Positions 1 to 7,208 of a stretch of 38,654 nucleotides of DNA are shown here, piece by piece (positions within the stretch are counted from its first letter, which is position 1; the number at the start of each line of letters is the position of its first letter). Origin of the DNA: CAYJAD01 sp964371225. Lineage in GTDB: Bacteria; Desulfobacterota; Desulfovibrionia; Desulfovibrionales; Desulfovibrionaceae. The translations under genes and the position numbers were made by a program. The notes below the pieces were generated by a model that saw only the letters and a program-made list of their open reading frames with translations, did no database searches and had not been told where the DNA came from. The stretch is taken from NCBI GenBank assembly GCA_964371225.1, contig CAYJNA010000011.1, forward strand, positions 1 through 38,654, written 5' to 3'.

Positions 1-12
1 GAGTGAGCGTGC

Positions 13-46
13 CTTTCTTAAAAACGAGTGGAAACACGTTTTTAAG
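13..46. repeat. 34-base palindromic repeat, copy 1
   Basis: This element has 10-base arms (CTTAAAAACG / CGTTTTTAAG) around a 10-base centre. It matches the reverse complement of 4308-4341 at 33 of 34 positions. It lies 11 bases behind the trmJ stop codon. It could be a transcription terminator or RNA-stabilising hairpin, or a small REP-like dispersed element. I saw only two copies in the window. Confidence 0.75.
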
Positions 47-57
47 CATCAACTACT

Positions 58-861
58 TTAAGAACATTTATTCTTAATTTGGCGGCACATACCCATGAGA
101 GCATCATACTCATGGCGGCGCAAGCCCGCACGTCCAAAAAGGCGACGCAGCGGCATGAAAAAATAATCCGGATTATCCTTTTGTAAAAAATCTATTCGCA
201 CCAATGTTTCCTTAAGATTTTCCAATAAACGCGCCTCATCAGCAGCCGAAATACGTCTATCTACCTTGGCATTGGGGGCTGGCTCTGGCTCTTGCTCTTG
301 TGTTGCTGTGTCCTGCTCCGCCTCGAGGCTAAGGGCTTTTTGTGCCTCTTTCAAATCATGCACGGCCTTAAAACACTCATAAAGTAATAAAAGTGAAGCC
401 TGCGCCACATTTAATGATGCAGCGTGCGCGGTAGGAATAGTCACAAGACGCTGACAACACTCAATTTCTTCATTATTAAGCCCGCGATCTTCCGGCCCCA
501 TCATAATGGCCACACGCTCCCCTTCTGCCAAAGCCGCCACAATTTCCTTGGCAGCTTGCGTGGGATGCAAAAGCTCACGACGCCACCCGCCAGTACGGGC
601 TGTGGTGCCCACCACCAGCGCATAAGGCGCCACCGCATCAGCAAGATTTTGCTCTATGCGTATACTTTCCAACAGATATTGCCCCTTGGCTGTGGCCAAA
701 GGACGCGCTTTTTCATAGCTCCAAAGTTCAGGTTGTGCCAAGGTTATTCCCCCTGCTCCCATATTAGCGCAGGCTCTGGCAATCATGCCTATATTTTCAG
801 GAAAACGAGATTTCACCAATACCATTTCTAAATTATCAAGGATAGCTTCTGTGATTTGCAT
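58..861 (-). CDS. trmJ: TrmJ-like SPOUT tRNA/rRNA 2'-O-methyltransferase
   Basis: This is a cytoplasmic RNA ribose methyltransferase of the SpoU/TrmH (SPOUT) superfamily, most like TrmJ, which methylates position 32 in the tRNA anticodon loop using S-adenosylmethionine. The SPOUT motifs are visible: SRFPENIGMIARACANMG at residues 18-35, GPEDRGL at 122-128, and IPTAHAASLNVAQ at 142-154 followed by LLLLYE. These form the trefoil-knot cofactor site. A Gln/Glu/Pro-rich linker (about 175-200) joins a C-terminal helical region (about 201-267) like the one found in TrmJ. The 267-residue length fits the family. No clear Shine-Dalgarno lies before the ATG at 861, so Met13 or a leaderless message is possible. 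The alternative is another TrmH-family RNA methyltransferase. Confidence 0.85.
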   Translation of the reverse strand: MQITEAILDNLEMVLVKSRFPENIGMIARACANMGAGGITLAQPELWSYEKARPLATAKGQYLLESIRIEQNLADAVAPYALVVGTTARTGGWRRELLHPTQAAKEIVAALAEGERVAIMMGPEDRGLNNEEIECCQRLVTIPTAHAASLNVAQASLLLLYECFKAVHDLKEAQKALSLEAEQDTATQEQEPEPAPNAKVDRRISAADEARLLENLKETLVRIDFLQKDNPDYFFMPLRRLFGRAGLRRHEYDALMGMCRQIKNKCS

Positions 862-979
862 ATGTACGTGTATAAAAGTAGGTTAGAGTTAGGATTTTTT
901 CAAAGAAAGGAAGAAAAATTAGCAAAAAGGACATATTTTATAGGAGGAAGAGCCATAAAAAGCCCTTCCCCGCTAAAAA

Positions 980-1558
980 TTACCCTATAAAATGTAGTGC
1001 CTGTACCACTTGCTCAAAAGCAGGAGTTTCAGGCCAAATGTAGCGTGCCACCACGGCCAGCATGGCGCCGCCAATGCCGCACTTACAAACAGTACCTAAA
1101 AAGCGGCCTACCATGGCACCAAAGGCAGCGTCGTAAGCCTCCTTGGTGGGGCGTCCCTTGGCTTTTTCCATGATAAAACACCCAATCCACGCACCTATAA
1201 GAGCTCCAATAAGTGCGCCAATACCAAAAAACAAGGGGGCTAGTACTATGGCTCCCACTATGGCTCCCACTATGCCGGCAAAAGTTCCGGAAGAGGAAGA
1301 ACCATATTTTTTAGCCTTTATCACTTGTAAAACAAATTCCAGCACTTCGCCAATGACGGCCAAACTTATCAATATGGCAAAAAATAGCCAATTCATGGAG
1401 GCTGCATCGGGGTAAGCATAGGCCCACAGCCCTACCAAAGCAAGAATAATCCAATTGGCCGGTAAACCAAAGATATTTAAAAATAAAACAAAGCACAATA
1501 AAGCCATAAAGCCATAAGCTAACATATAGGTTATGACGTAAGGAATGTTAATTTCCAT
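980..1558 (-). CDS. DUF456 family membrane protein
   Basis: This is a small integral membrane protein of 192 residues with several hydrophobic helices, at about 8-28, 33-48, 58-76 and 90-130, and one near the C-terminus. The 90-130 region is Gly/Ala-rich (GIVGAIVGAIVLAPLFFGIGALIGALIGAWIGCF), read here as two short Gly-zipper stretches, and is encoded by a short DNA tandem repeat near 1247-1275. The pattern matches DUF456, a family without an assigned function. Its ATG shares one base with the stop codon of the upstream paaK-like gene (TAATG), so the two are probably cotranslated. No function beyond membrane localisation can be read from the sequence. Confidence 0.8.
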   Translation of the reverse strand: MEINIPYVITYMLAYGFMALLCFVLFLNIFGLPANWIILALVGLWAYAYPDAASMNWLFFAILISLAVIGEVLEFVLQVIKAKKYGSSSSGTFAGIVGAIVGAIVLAPLFFGIGALIGALIGAWIGCFIMEKAKGRPTKEAYDAAFGAMVGRFLGTVCKCGIGGAMLAVVARYIWPETPAFEQVVQALHFIG

Positions 1559-2853
1559 TATTTTTCTCGTAAATCTTGAACACGCACGGCTTTACCCTCA
1601 CTGGTGGGAATAGTGCCGGAAGCCACCAGCTCCACCTTGGGCGTTACTAAGATTTCATCGCGCAAACGTCCTGTAATATTTTTTTGTAAGGCACGAAGAA
1701 TACGCATATCTTCCACAAAGCATTCCTCACGAATTTCCACTTGCACGCGCATATGGTCGGCAACACCATCATTTTCTAAAATAATAAGATAGTTTTGCCC
1801 CACTTCACGGAATGTCATAATGACTTGCTCAATCTGCATGGGGTAAATATTAACCCCTTTGAGAATAAACATATCGTCGGCGCGGCCTAAAATTCTATCA
1901 ATGCGGCGGTGTTTACGCCCGCAAGCGCATTCACCGGGGAGAAAGCGCGTTAAATCTCGCGTGCGGTAGCGTAATATGGGCATACCTTGGCGACATAAAC
2001 ATGTCATAACAAGTTCGCCCACTTCGCCTTCCGCCACGGGCTCCCCTGTTTCAGGATTAATAATTTCGGGTATATACGCATCTTCCCACACATGCATACC
2101 ATTTTGTTCTTGGCATTCAAAAGCCACACCGGGGCCATTCATTTCAGAAAGCCCGTAAGAATTATACACCTTCATGGCAAAAAGGTTTTCAATGCGTTTG
2201 CGGTATTCTTCAGTATATGGCTCTGCACCAATAAGAGCTATGCGTAAGGGAAGCTCACGAGGGTTATCCCCTGCTTCTTCTAGGTGCCCGCCTAAAATAA
2301 GAGCATAAGAGGGCAAAATGTGCACCACTGTGGTTTTAAAGTCTTTCACCAGCTTCAATTGACGACGAGAGTTACCAGCACCGGCAGGAATGGTAAGACA
2401 GCCTAAACGCTCAGAACCATAGTGAATGCCAAGTCCACCGGTAAAAAGACCATAGCCTGACATATTTTGAAAGACATCTTCACGGCGCACACCCACCATG
2501 TGCATACTGCGCGCCATAAGGTCTGCCCAAGAGTTAATATCATTTTGCGTATGACAAATGGCTGTGGGCGTTCCGGTGGTACCGCTGGAAACGTGCATGC
2601 GCACAATATCCGCTTGGGGCACACAAAGAAGCCCTGTGGGATAATTGGCACGTAAGTCATCCTTGGTTGTAAAAGGAATTTTACGTATATCTTCTACGCT
2701 TTGTATGGAGTCTGCAGTAATGTTTGCTTCAGCCAACTTACCGGCGTAAAAATCACACTTGGCCACTTGCTCCACAGTAGAGCGCAAGCGCGTGCGCTGT
2801 GCATTTTCAATTTCTTCTCGTGACCACAATTCTGCTTTATCAAAAATTTCCAT
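1558..2853 (-). CDS. paaK: Phenylacetate-CoA ligase (PaaK-like)
   Basis: This is an adenylate-forming enzyme that activates phenylacetate or a related aryl acid to its CoA thioester via an acyl-AMP intermediate, in the cytoplasm. The AMP-binding P-loop SSGTTGTP is at residues 89-96. Further family landmarks are YNSYGLSEMNGPGVAFEC, the ETGEPV...GELV segment, and RYRTRDLTRF followed by a short Cys pair (GECACGRKHRRI). The C-terminal AMP-binding lid domain follows. At 431 residues it is the usual PaaK size. Anaerobic sulfate reducers and related gut bacteria often carry several paralogues, so the true substrate may be another arylacetate such as indoleacetate. It overlaps the DUF456 gene by one base. 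A purine-rich GAGGAAGG lies upstream of the start. Confidence 0.88.
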   Translation of the reverse strand: MEIFDKAELWSREEIENAQRTRLRSTVEQVAKCDFYAGKLAEANITADSIQSVEDIRKIPFTTKDDLRANYPTGLLCVPQADIVRMHVSSGTTGTPTAICHTQNDINSWADLMARSMHMVGVRREDVFQNMSGYGLFTGGLGIHYGSERLGCLTIPAGAGNSRRQLKLVKDFKTTVVHILPSYALILGGHLEEAGDNPRELPLRIALIGAEPYTEEYRKRIENLFAMKVYNSYGLSEMNGPGVAFECQEQNGMHVWEDAYIPEIINPETGEPVAEGEVGELVMTCLCRQGMPILRYRTRDLTRFLPGECACGRKHRRIDRILGRADDMFILKGVNIYPMQIEQVIMTFREVGQNYLIILENDGVADHMRVQVEIREECFVEDMRILRALQKNITGRLRDEILVTPKVELVASGTIPTSEGKAVRVQDLREK

Positions 2854-2937
2854 TTCTCGCCTTCCTCACATAATGGCATTAAAGCCATTGGCATTGAAAA
2901 ATATCATAGCACTCTTTCACAGTAGAAAACAGACATT

Positions 2938-2958
2938 TATTCATATAATATATGAATA
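2938..2958. promoter_or_regulatory. AT-rich inverted repeat in intergenic gap
   Basis: TATTCATAT and ATATGAATA flank a 3-base centre, a perfect 9-base inverted repeat. It lies between the DUF1786 gene (stop at 2975) and the paaK-like gene (start at 2853), both on the minus strand. It could be an operator for paaK or a weak terminator; there is no adjacent T-run to favour the latter. A second small hairpin, AATGGC...GCCATT, lies at 2872-2889. Confidence 0.4.
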
Positions 2959-2974
2959 TGTTACACATCTTATT

Positions 2975-4036
2975 TTAAAGATATTGTGCTCCGGCTGCGC
3001 GTAATAGTCCAAAACATCCGGCCAACATCATTTGCCCATGCGGCGCAATAAATTGCCCATGGCCACGTAACATCTCTCGCTGAGGCCCCAAGATAAACGT
3101 AGGCGCAAAGCCTCCTGCCGCTGCATCTCTGGTTCCAAACACCGTGCCATGTCCACCGGAAGCACGAACAGTTTCATCGGGAAGCCAGCCCATGCGAAAC
3201 TCTTGAATATCGTGCAAAAGTTCTTCTACAGTTCGCAATCCTGTATGATGTTCAAAAATGCCAGACACTTTACCCTGATACACCAACATGGCTATCACAT
3301 GGCTATTACCCATGTTTATAATGGTAACCCCTTCACGCTGCGAGCGTGCCCACACCTCTGGCGTACATAATGCCCCCAAAACAGCGGCCGTGCCTGTATC
3401 TGCCACAGCACCGCCGGTAAGGCTTTGCAATGTGGCAAGACGCGTATATTGCGGATATTGCTCAGCCACATGCGCATACAACCATTTTTCAGGATTAGTA
3501 GATTGCTCCATGAGCGCGCGCCACGCTTGCATACGCCCCACGCAATTACCTTCCACATTAATTCCATGGTCTTGCACTGCCGCCACCACAGCATGAGGTG
3601 CAGGTAAACCCCATTGACGCAAAGTCATTTCCCAATGGCCTCCGTCATAATCCGCCAAGTAGACGGGCACAGCTCCACGCGGCGCACTGGCACAAATTTT
3701 TACACCATATGATTGCACACGCTCTAAACTGTCATGTAAGGCCGCGGCGGCTTCTATAGTGCAAAAAACCTCATGCCCAGCTTGCATATGGTCACGTACG
3801 GCTTTGAAAAAACCTCCACCCATATTGTGCCCATAAAGCCATATATCTTTCTTTTGCGCGGTCAAATTTTGAATTTTTTGTCCAATGAGACGAGCTGGCG
3901 AAGGTAGTACAAATTGTGGCCAATTTTCTGGCGTCATATGAGGTAATGCAAAAACAACATCTTGCGTACCGGAACCAATATCTAAAAGTAAAACAGGGCC
4001 TGTTTCTTGTAAAAAGTAAAAAGTATCTTCTTGCAT
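2975..4036 (-). CDS. DUF1786 family protein (ASKHA-like fold, function unknown)
   Basis: The core begins with LLLDIGSGTQDV, a phosphate-1-like loop of the DUF1786 family. These proteins are often labelled 'putative pyruvate formate-lyase activating enzyme' but lack a radical-SAM CxxxCxxC motif, and none is present here either. Other family-like segments are GHNMGGGFFKAV, the stretch around INVEGNCVGRMQAW, and INMGNSHVIAMLV. The open frame extends upstream to a GTG at 4123, but the first 29 residues look non-conserved. I chose the ATG at 4036 (353 residues), which places the phosphate loop about 16 residues from the N-terminus. No strong Shine-Dalgarno supports any start. It may act with the neighbouring CoA ligase, but only position suggests this. 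Confidence 0.7.
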   Translation of the reverse strand: MQEDTFYFLQETGPVLLLDIGSGTQDVVFALPHMTPENWPQFVLPSPARLIGQKIQNLTAQKKDIWLYGHNMGGGFFKAVRDHMQAGHEVFCTIEAAAALHDSLERVQSYGVKICASAPRGAVPVYLADYDGGHWEMTLRQWGLPAPHAVVAAVQDHGINVEGNCVGRMQAWRALMEQSTNPEKWLYAHVAEQYPQYTRLATLQSLTGGAVADTGTAAVLGALCTPEVWARSQREGVTIINMGNSHVIAMLVYQGKVSGIFEHHTGLRTVEELLHDIQEFRMGWLPDETVRASGGHGTVFGTRDAAAGGFAPTFILGPQREMLRGHGQFIAPHGQMMLAGCFGLLRAAGAQYL

Positions 4037-4244
4037 AAATGTCTTTGATATATTTTCAGTTTTACTATTGCCACTTACCCCCATGCGCATACATATACAC
4101 AAGGCGTAAGAGAAAATCGTCACACTGTCTGTTAATTTTATAGTGCCGCATCATACGCATAAGAACACAAGTGTGCAAGCCCATAAATAAAAGGAAAATC
4201 AGAAAAAATAAACACGAGACAGAGCACTTTAGGACTAAAAATTA

Positions 4245-4276
4245 AAAGCCCCTCATGAAATTCCATGAAGGGCTTT
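4245..4276 (-). terminator. Rho-independent terminator of the CHAT/DUF4384 operon
   Basis: The arms AAAGCCCCTCATG (4245-4257) and CATGAAGGGCTTT (4264-4276) pair over 13 bases with one mismatch and a 6-base loop. Read on the minus strand, the hairpin is followed by a T-rich tail (TTTTAATTTTT). It ends the run of minus-strand genes whose last stop codon is at 4348. Confidence 0.8.
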
Positions 4277-4307
4277 ACGCAAATTCTAGAACCTACTATA
4301 GTCGATA

Positions 4308-4341
4308 CTTAAAAACGTGTTTCCACTGGTTTTTAAGAAAG
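4308..4341. repeat. 34-base palindromic repeat, copy 2 (inverted)
   Basis: This is the reverse complement of the element at 13-46 with a single mismatch. The arms CTTAAAAAC / GTTTTTAAG can be extended by GTG/CAC pairing around TTTC. It begins 6 bases behind the stop codon of the large DUF4384 gene and is followed by a conventional terminator at 4245-4276. Confidence 0.75.
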
Positions 4342-4347
4342 TTTTTT

Positions 4348-5484
4348 CTAGAGGTGATTCAATTCATAGATAGCTACAAAAGGCTCACCACCGCTGGAGG
4401 TTTGTACTTTTGTATTTACGTCATCCACATCTTCTTCCTCAAAAACGAGATCGCGTGTGGTACGTTGTGTTTCATGCTCATCAATAACTGCCGCAATGGT
4501 TGTGGAAGAACCAGCTTTATCACCATCACCTGCTTGCTGAATAGCCTTTTCAAGCTCAGAAATTTTTTCAGGAGCAAGAATGCAGACTAAAGTTTCTGTA
4601 CCCTTGTTATCATCAAAGCGCCATGCGCCCTTGGCAGGAATGGTATATTCTTTGTTACGTGCTACAGTATTGTTCATACCGGCTTTCTTACTGGGGAAAA
4701 GCACTTGATATGTGCCGGAAGTACCCTTGGTTACCCAGTACACATAACCGTCTGAGTTGGCAGAAAATACTAAGCGCACTCTGTCACCGCTTTTAAAGTC
4801 GGCAGAAGGTAATACGGTGGTTTGAGAGCCATCACGTGTAAGTTCCACAGTGGCCTTTACAGAAATGGTCTTTCCGTCTGCGCCTGAGGCAGCAGAATCA
4901 GATGCAGTGGGAACTTCTGCTTCGTCTTCTTCATCAAAAACGAGATCCCGAGTGGTTCTTCTTTCGTTGGTGGCCACCATTTGGTTTTGTGCTCTTCCAC
5001 CACCCTTGGCTACATTAACCTTTTCAGGTGTGCCCAAGGCTACATTAATTTGTGAATTTTGCGGAGAGCTGTACACAGAAGCGTTTTGATAGCCATATCT
5101 TGCAAAAGCTCTTTCATAACCTTGACGTAAACGTACATCACCATTACCAGCCACATACACGGTATAGGAATTATAACGTGTTAATCTATTGTGTGTCCAT
5201 GTGTGACTGAAGCCATTGGCCCATGTTAAAGTGATGTTCCAATAAGACTGGCTACCATAATAGTTAGGGCCAATATACAAGCGTGTATTGCTTTCAAGGC
5301 CGGTATTTAAAAGGTTTTCCGTTTGATTTTGTGGGTAATATGTAGGCGCAATGGTCACGCCGGTGATTTCATAACCAGAAACGTTGGTCAACATAAAGTT
5401 AAGACGTCCAGCTGCTTGGGCAACAGTTGCCATAACTAAAAATGCAAAACAAAATGTTGCAAAATGTAATGACATTTTTTTCAT
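4348..5484 (-). CDS. Exported DUF4384 protein with beta-rich N-terminal domain and two RTTRDLVF motifs
   Basis: This is a secreted or periplasmic protein of 378 residues. A signal peptide covers residues 1-24 or 25 (cleavage near AQA-A). An N-terminal beta-rich, Asn/Tyr/Trp-rich domain covers about 26-122. It resembles the small domain often attached to bacterial caspase-like proteins (N-x-[ST]-G...I...I.P pattern), a tentative match. A DUF4384 domain spans about 208-312 (SGDRVRLVFSANSDGYVYW, LFPSKKAG, YTIPAKG). DUF4384 is known to accompany caspase-family peptidases. The motif RTTRDLVFDEE is at 176-186 and RTTRDLVFEEE at 341-351, so the two motifs bracket the DUF4384 domain. A 34-residue tail follows Arg344. 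The strong Shine-Dalgarno AAGGAG supports the start. It is a paralogue of 10739-11401 from about residue 207 onward. It may be a substrate or adaptor of the CHAT protein; that role is inferred. Confidence 0.8.
   Translation of the reverse strand: MKKMSLHFATFCFAFLVMATVAQAAGRLNFMLTNVSGYEITGVTIAPTYYPQNQTENLLNTGLESNTRLYIGPNYYGSQSYWNITLTWANGFSHTWTHNRLTRYNSYTVYVAGNGDVRLRQGYERAFARYGYQNASVYSSPQNSQINVALGTPEKVNVAKGGGRAQNQMVATNERRTTRDLVFDEEDEAEVPTASDSAASGADGKTISVKATVELTRDGSQTTVLPSADFKSGDRVRLVFSANSDGYVYWVTKGTSGTYQVLFPSKKAGMNNTVARNKEYTIPAKGAWRFDDNKGTETLVCILAPEKISELEKAIQQAGDGDKAGSSTTIAAVIDEHETQRTTRDLVFEEEDVDDVNTKVQTSSGGEPFVAIYELNHL
4432..4464 (-). other. RTTRDLVF motif, large DUF4384 protein, C-terminal copy
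   Basis: This encodes residues 341-351 (RTTRDLVFEEE), with a preceding Gln and a following acidic run (DVDDV). It is one of five copies in three proteins of this operon. Exactly 34 residues follow the second Arg, as in the smaller paralogue. Confidence 0.9.
4927..4959 (-). other. RTTRDLVF motif, large DUF4384 protein, central copy
   Basis: This encodes residues 176-186 (RTTRDLVFDEE) in the linker between the N-terminal beta-rich domain and the DUF4384 domain. An acidic and Ala/Ser-rich low-complexity stretch follows (EDEAEVPTASDSAASG), the sort of exposed linker expected of a processing or docking site. Confidence 0.9.
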
Positions 5485-5495
5485 TATAAAACTCC

Positions 5496-6248
5496 TTAAA
5501 ACATTTCAAAATTAGAACTTTCAGTGGAATGAACAGACCATTCTTCTATGAGCTGTGCTTCATTCCCCTGTGCGTATCTATGTAATTCTTTTCTTATTTT
5601 GCTTTTTTCCGCATCGCTTAAAGCATGCCACTTTGCAATTTGCTTTTCGCGTAAAGCAGTATCTTCATCCCAAAATACATGTAAGCGTTCATGCTCTAAT
5701 GTAGAATAAAAGGTACGCTTTTTCCCTGCTGAAGCTGCAAGAATATGACGTATGTTTGGAGAGATTTGAAAGCCAGTGTCGTGTAAAGTTAACACTTTAT
5801 CCTCCAACATAAATCTTATTAAGTACGGATATTCACTTGCAGGCATATCCTTTTTATAAAGACTCTTTGCCCAATCAAGCACTTGTTCGCTAGTATAGTG
5901 AAAGCCCAAAACACCATTTAAAAAAGTTTTCATGGCAAGGCTTTCATCAATATCTTTACTAAATAAGGCTAAATCATATACAGATTGTGCCAATTCAGTG
6001 GAAGAAGCAAAATATAATTCATATGTAAGGCCACGCATTTTCCATGCTTGCGTGAAATAAGCTTTATGCTCTTCCAGCACATCACCAATGATACGCCCCG
6101 GAAAAGAAGCCTCTTGCTGTGCCTTTTCTGAGGGTTTATTTTTGGCCATGGAAGAATACTTTGCCCATATGTCCTGTGCCGTTTCGGCTTGTGCAGGCAT
6201 GGCAAAACAAAAAATACTAGCCACCACAATGAATAAAAGGTTTTTCAT
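5496..6248 (-). CDS. Exported putative HExxH zinc metalloprotease
   Basis: This is a 250-residue protein with a signal peptide (MKNLLFIVVASIFCFAMPAQA, cleavage near residue 21). The remainder is predominantly helical and charged. HERLH at 186-190 fits the HExxH zinc-binding motif. Acidic residues at 230, 235 and 236 (NEAQLIEEW) could supply a third ligand, as in gluzincins. I do not recognise the family, so the peptidase call rests on this motif and on its export. The C-terminus is NFEMF, a pentapeptide also present in an insert of the CHAT protein (7806-7820). The gene lies 11 bases before the large DUF4384 gene and behind an intercistronic 13-bp hairpin. It is probably a second protease or processing factor of this operon. 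A chance HExxH match cannot be excluded. Confidence 0.6.
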   Translation of the reverse strand: MKNLLFIVVASIFCFAMPAQAETAQDIWAKYSSMAKNKPSEKAQQEASFPGRIIGDVLEEHKAYFTQAWKMRGLTYELYFASSTELAQSVYDLALFSKDIDESLAMKTFLNGVLGFHYTSEQVLDWAKSLYKKDMPASEYPYLIRFMLEDKVLTLHDTGFQISPNIRHILAASAGKKRTFYSTLEHERLHVFWDEDTALREKQIAKWHALSDAEKSKIRKELHRYAQGNEAQLIEEWSVHSTESSNFEMF

Positions 6249-6257
6249 ACATATCCT

Positions 6258-6287
6258 ATCTAAAGGGAGAAAAATCTCCCTTTAGAT
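6258..6287 (-). promoter_or_regulatory. Perfect 13-bp intercistronic hairpin abutting the next ribosome-binding site
   Basis: ATCTAAAGGGAGA (6258-6270) and TCTCCCTTTAGAT (6275-6287) pair perfectly around AAAA. On the minus-strand transcript the hairpin ends immediately before AGGA (complement of 6254-6257), the only Shine-Dalgarno candidate of the HExxH gene starting at 6248. No T-run follows, so it is more likely an mRNA-processing, stability or translational control element than a terminator. Confidence 0.7.
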
Positions 6288-6296
6288 CAAGTAAAA

Positions 6297-7142
6297 TTAT
6301 AATGCAGACAAATCAGAAGCTAAGCTTTGAGCGTCGCCAGACATGCCTTGTGCAAGAGATAAAAGTGCTTGTAGGGGGCCAAGTAAGCTAGCCACACCGC
6401 CGCCAGAAGCAGCACCGCTTACAGCAGACTTAGCACAACCACCAATAGAAGCTGCGGAAACGCCGCCGCCGCCCACTTGATTCTTCACTTGCAATACTAA
6501 GCTTGCAACGGTGTCTACTAAATCAAGTAAGTTGGTAGAAGTTTGTTGTACACGAGGTAATAAATCTCTCTTCAACGCAGCTTTATCAGCAGCGGAAAGG
6601 TCATTTTCAGCAAAGTAAGCTTTTCTAGCTTCGCCCAATTTTGCTTGCTCAGCTTTGTAAGCATCAATGCGCGCGCTGGTTACTTCGTTAAAGGACATTT
6701 CAGCATTGGCTAAACGTGTTTTCGCCAATTGACGTACAGTTTTAGCACGTGTAATCATATTATTTTTTTCATACACTGTGGCCAATTGCATGGCTGTGTC
6801 ATGATATTGCTGTGCCAGTGACATACCTTCGCTACGTGTGGCTTCAGAAACAGCACCTTGTGCTTTTTCAGCGCCAGCTTTATCTACAGCAGCTTTATAT
6901 TGAGCATCAATGCTCTTTAACTTTCTATCCACTGGTGTAATTTCAGCCCAGTTAATATTATCAGATTTTGCTGGTTTTTTAATGGTATCTAAGGTTGCCA
7001 TTTCCATATCTGTTGCATTAGAGCCCGCATCTGCAGCTTTTTTATTAGTTTGGCCCAAAAGATCCGCTGTGGCGTACACTAAACCGGCTGTTAATGTAAG
7101 TGCCAATATCCACATGATAATTTTCCGAACTTTCTGATGCAT
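6297..7142 (-). CDS. Exported helical protein with Gly/Ala/Ser-rich hydrophobic C-terminus, unknown
   Basis: I do not recognise a family. Visible features of the 281 residues are: an N-terminal positively charged segment and hydrophobic stretch (about 8-26, signal peptide or single anchor, possible cleavage near YATA); a long charged, Ala/Lys/Glu-rich helical region (about 65-195) likely to form coiled coils; and a C-terminal segment (about 205-281) rich in Gly, Ala, Ser and Leu with a Gly4 run and a single Cys. The C-terminal part looks like a low-complexity hydrophobic or self-associating segment. It sits between the CHAT gene (66 bases upstream) and the HExxH gene (48 bases downstream) and has a good AAGGAG ribosome site. 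It lacks the RTTRDLVF motif. A structural or membrane-associated partner of the CHAT system is possible but unproven. Confidence 0.6.
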   Translation of the reverse strand: MHQKVRKIIMWILALTLTAGLVYATADLLGQTNKKAADAGSNATDMEMATLDTIKKPAKSDNINWAEITPVDRKLKSIDAQYKAAVDKAGAEKAQGAVSEATRSEGMSLAQQYHDTAMQLATVYEKNNMITRAKTVRQLAKTRLANAEMSFNEVTSARIDAYKAEQAKLGEARKAYFAENDLSAADKAALKRDLLPRVQQTSTNLLDLVDTVASLVLQVKNQVGGGGVSAASIGGCAKSAVSGAASGGGVASLLGPLQALLSLAQGMSGDAQSLASDLSAL

Positions 7143-7208
7143 AGAATTCTCCTTGAGTTAAATAATTAGTAATTTATAAAAAGCGAGTAAGCGAGCATCT
7201 AGCCAAAT

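Noticed and set aside
424..831. 135-codon frame antisense to trmJ
   Set aside because: It lies wholly opposite a gene with clear SPOUT motifs and has the low-quality composition of an antisense shadow.
862..979. Hairpin GGAAGAGC...GCCCTTCC behind the DUF456 gene as terminator
   Set aside because: The stem has a mismatch and no T-run follows on the minus strand; too weak to annotate.
1247..1275. Short tandem repeat (about 12-13 bases) within the DUF456 gene
   Set aside because: It simply encodes the repeated GAIV membrane segment; too few units for a regulatory or phase-variable repeat.
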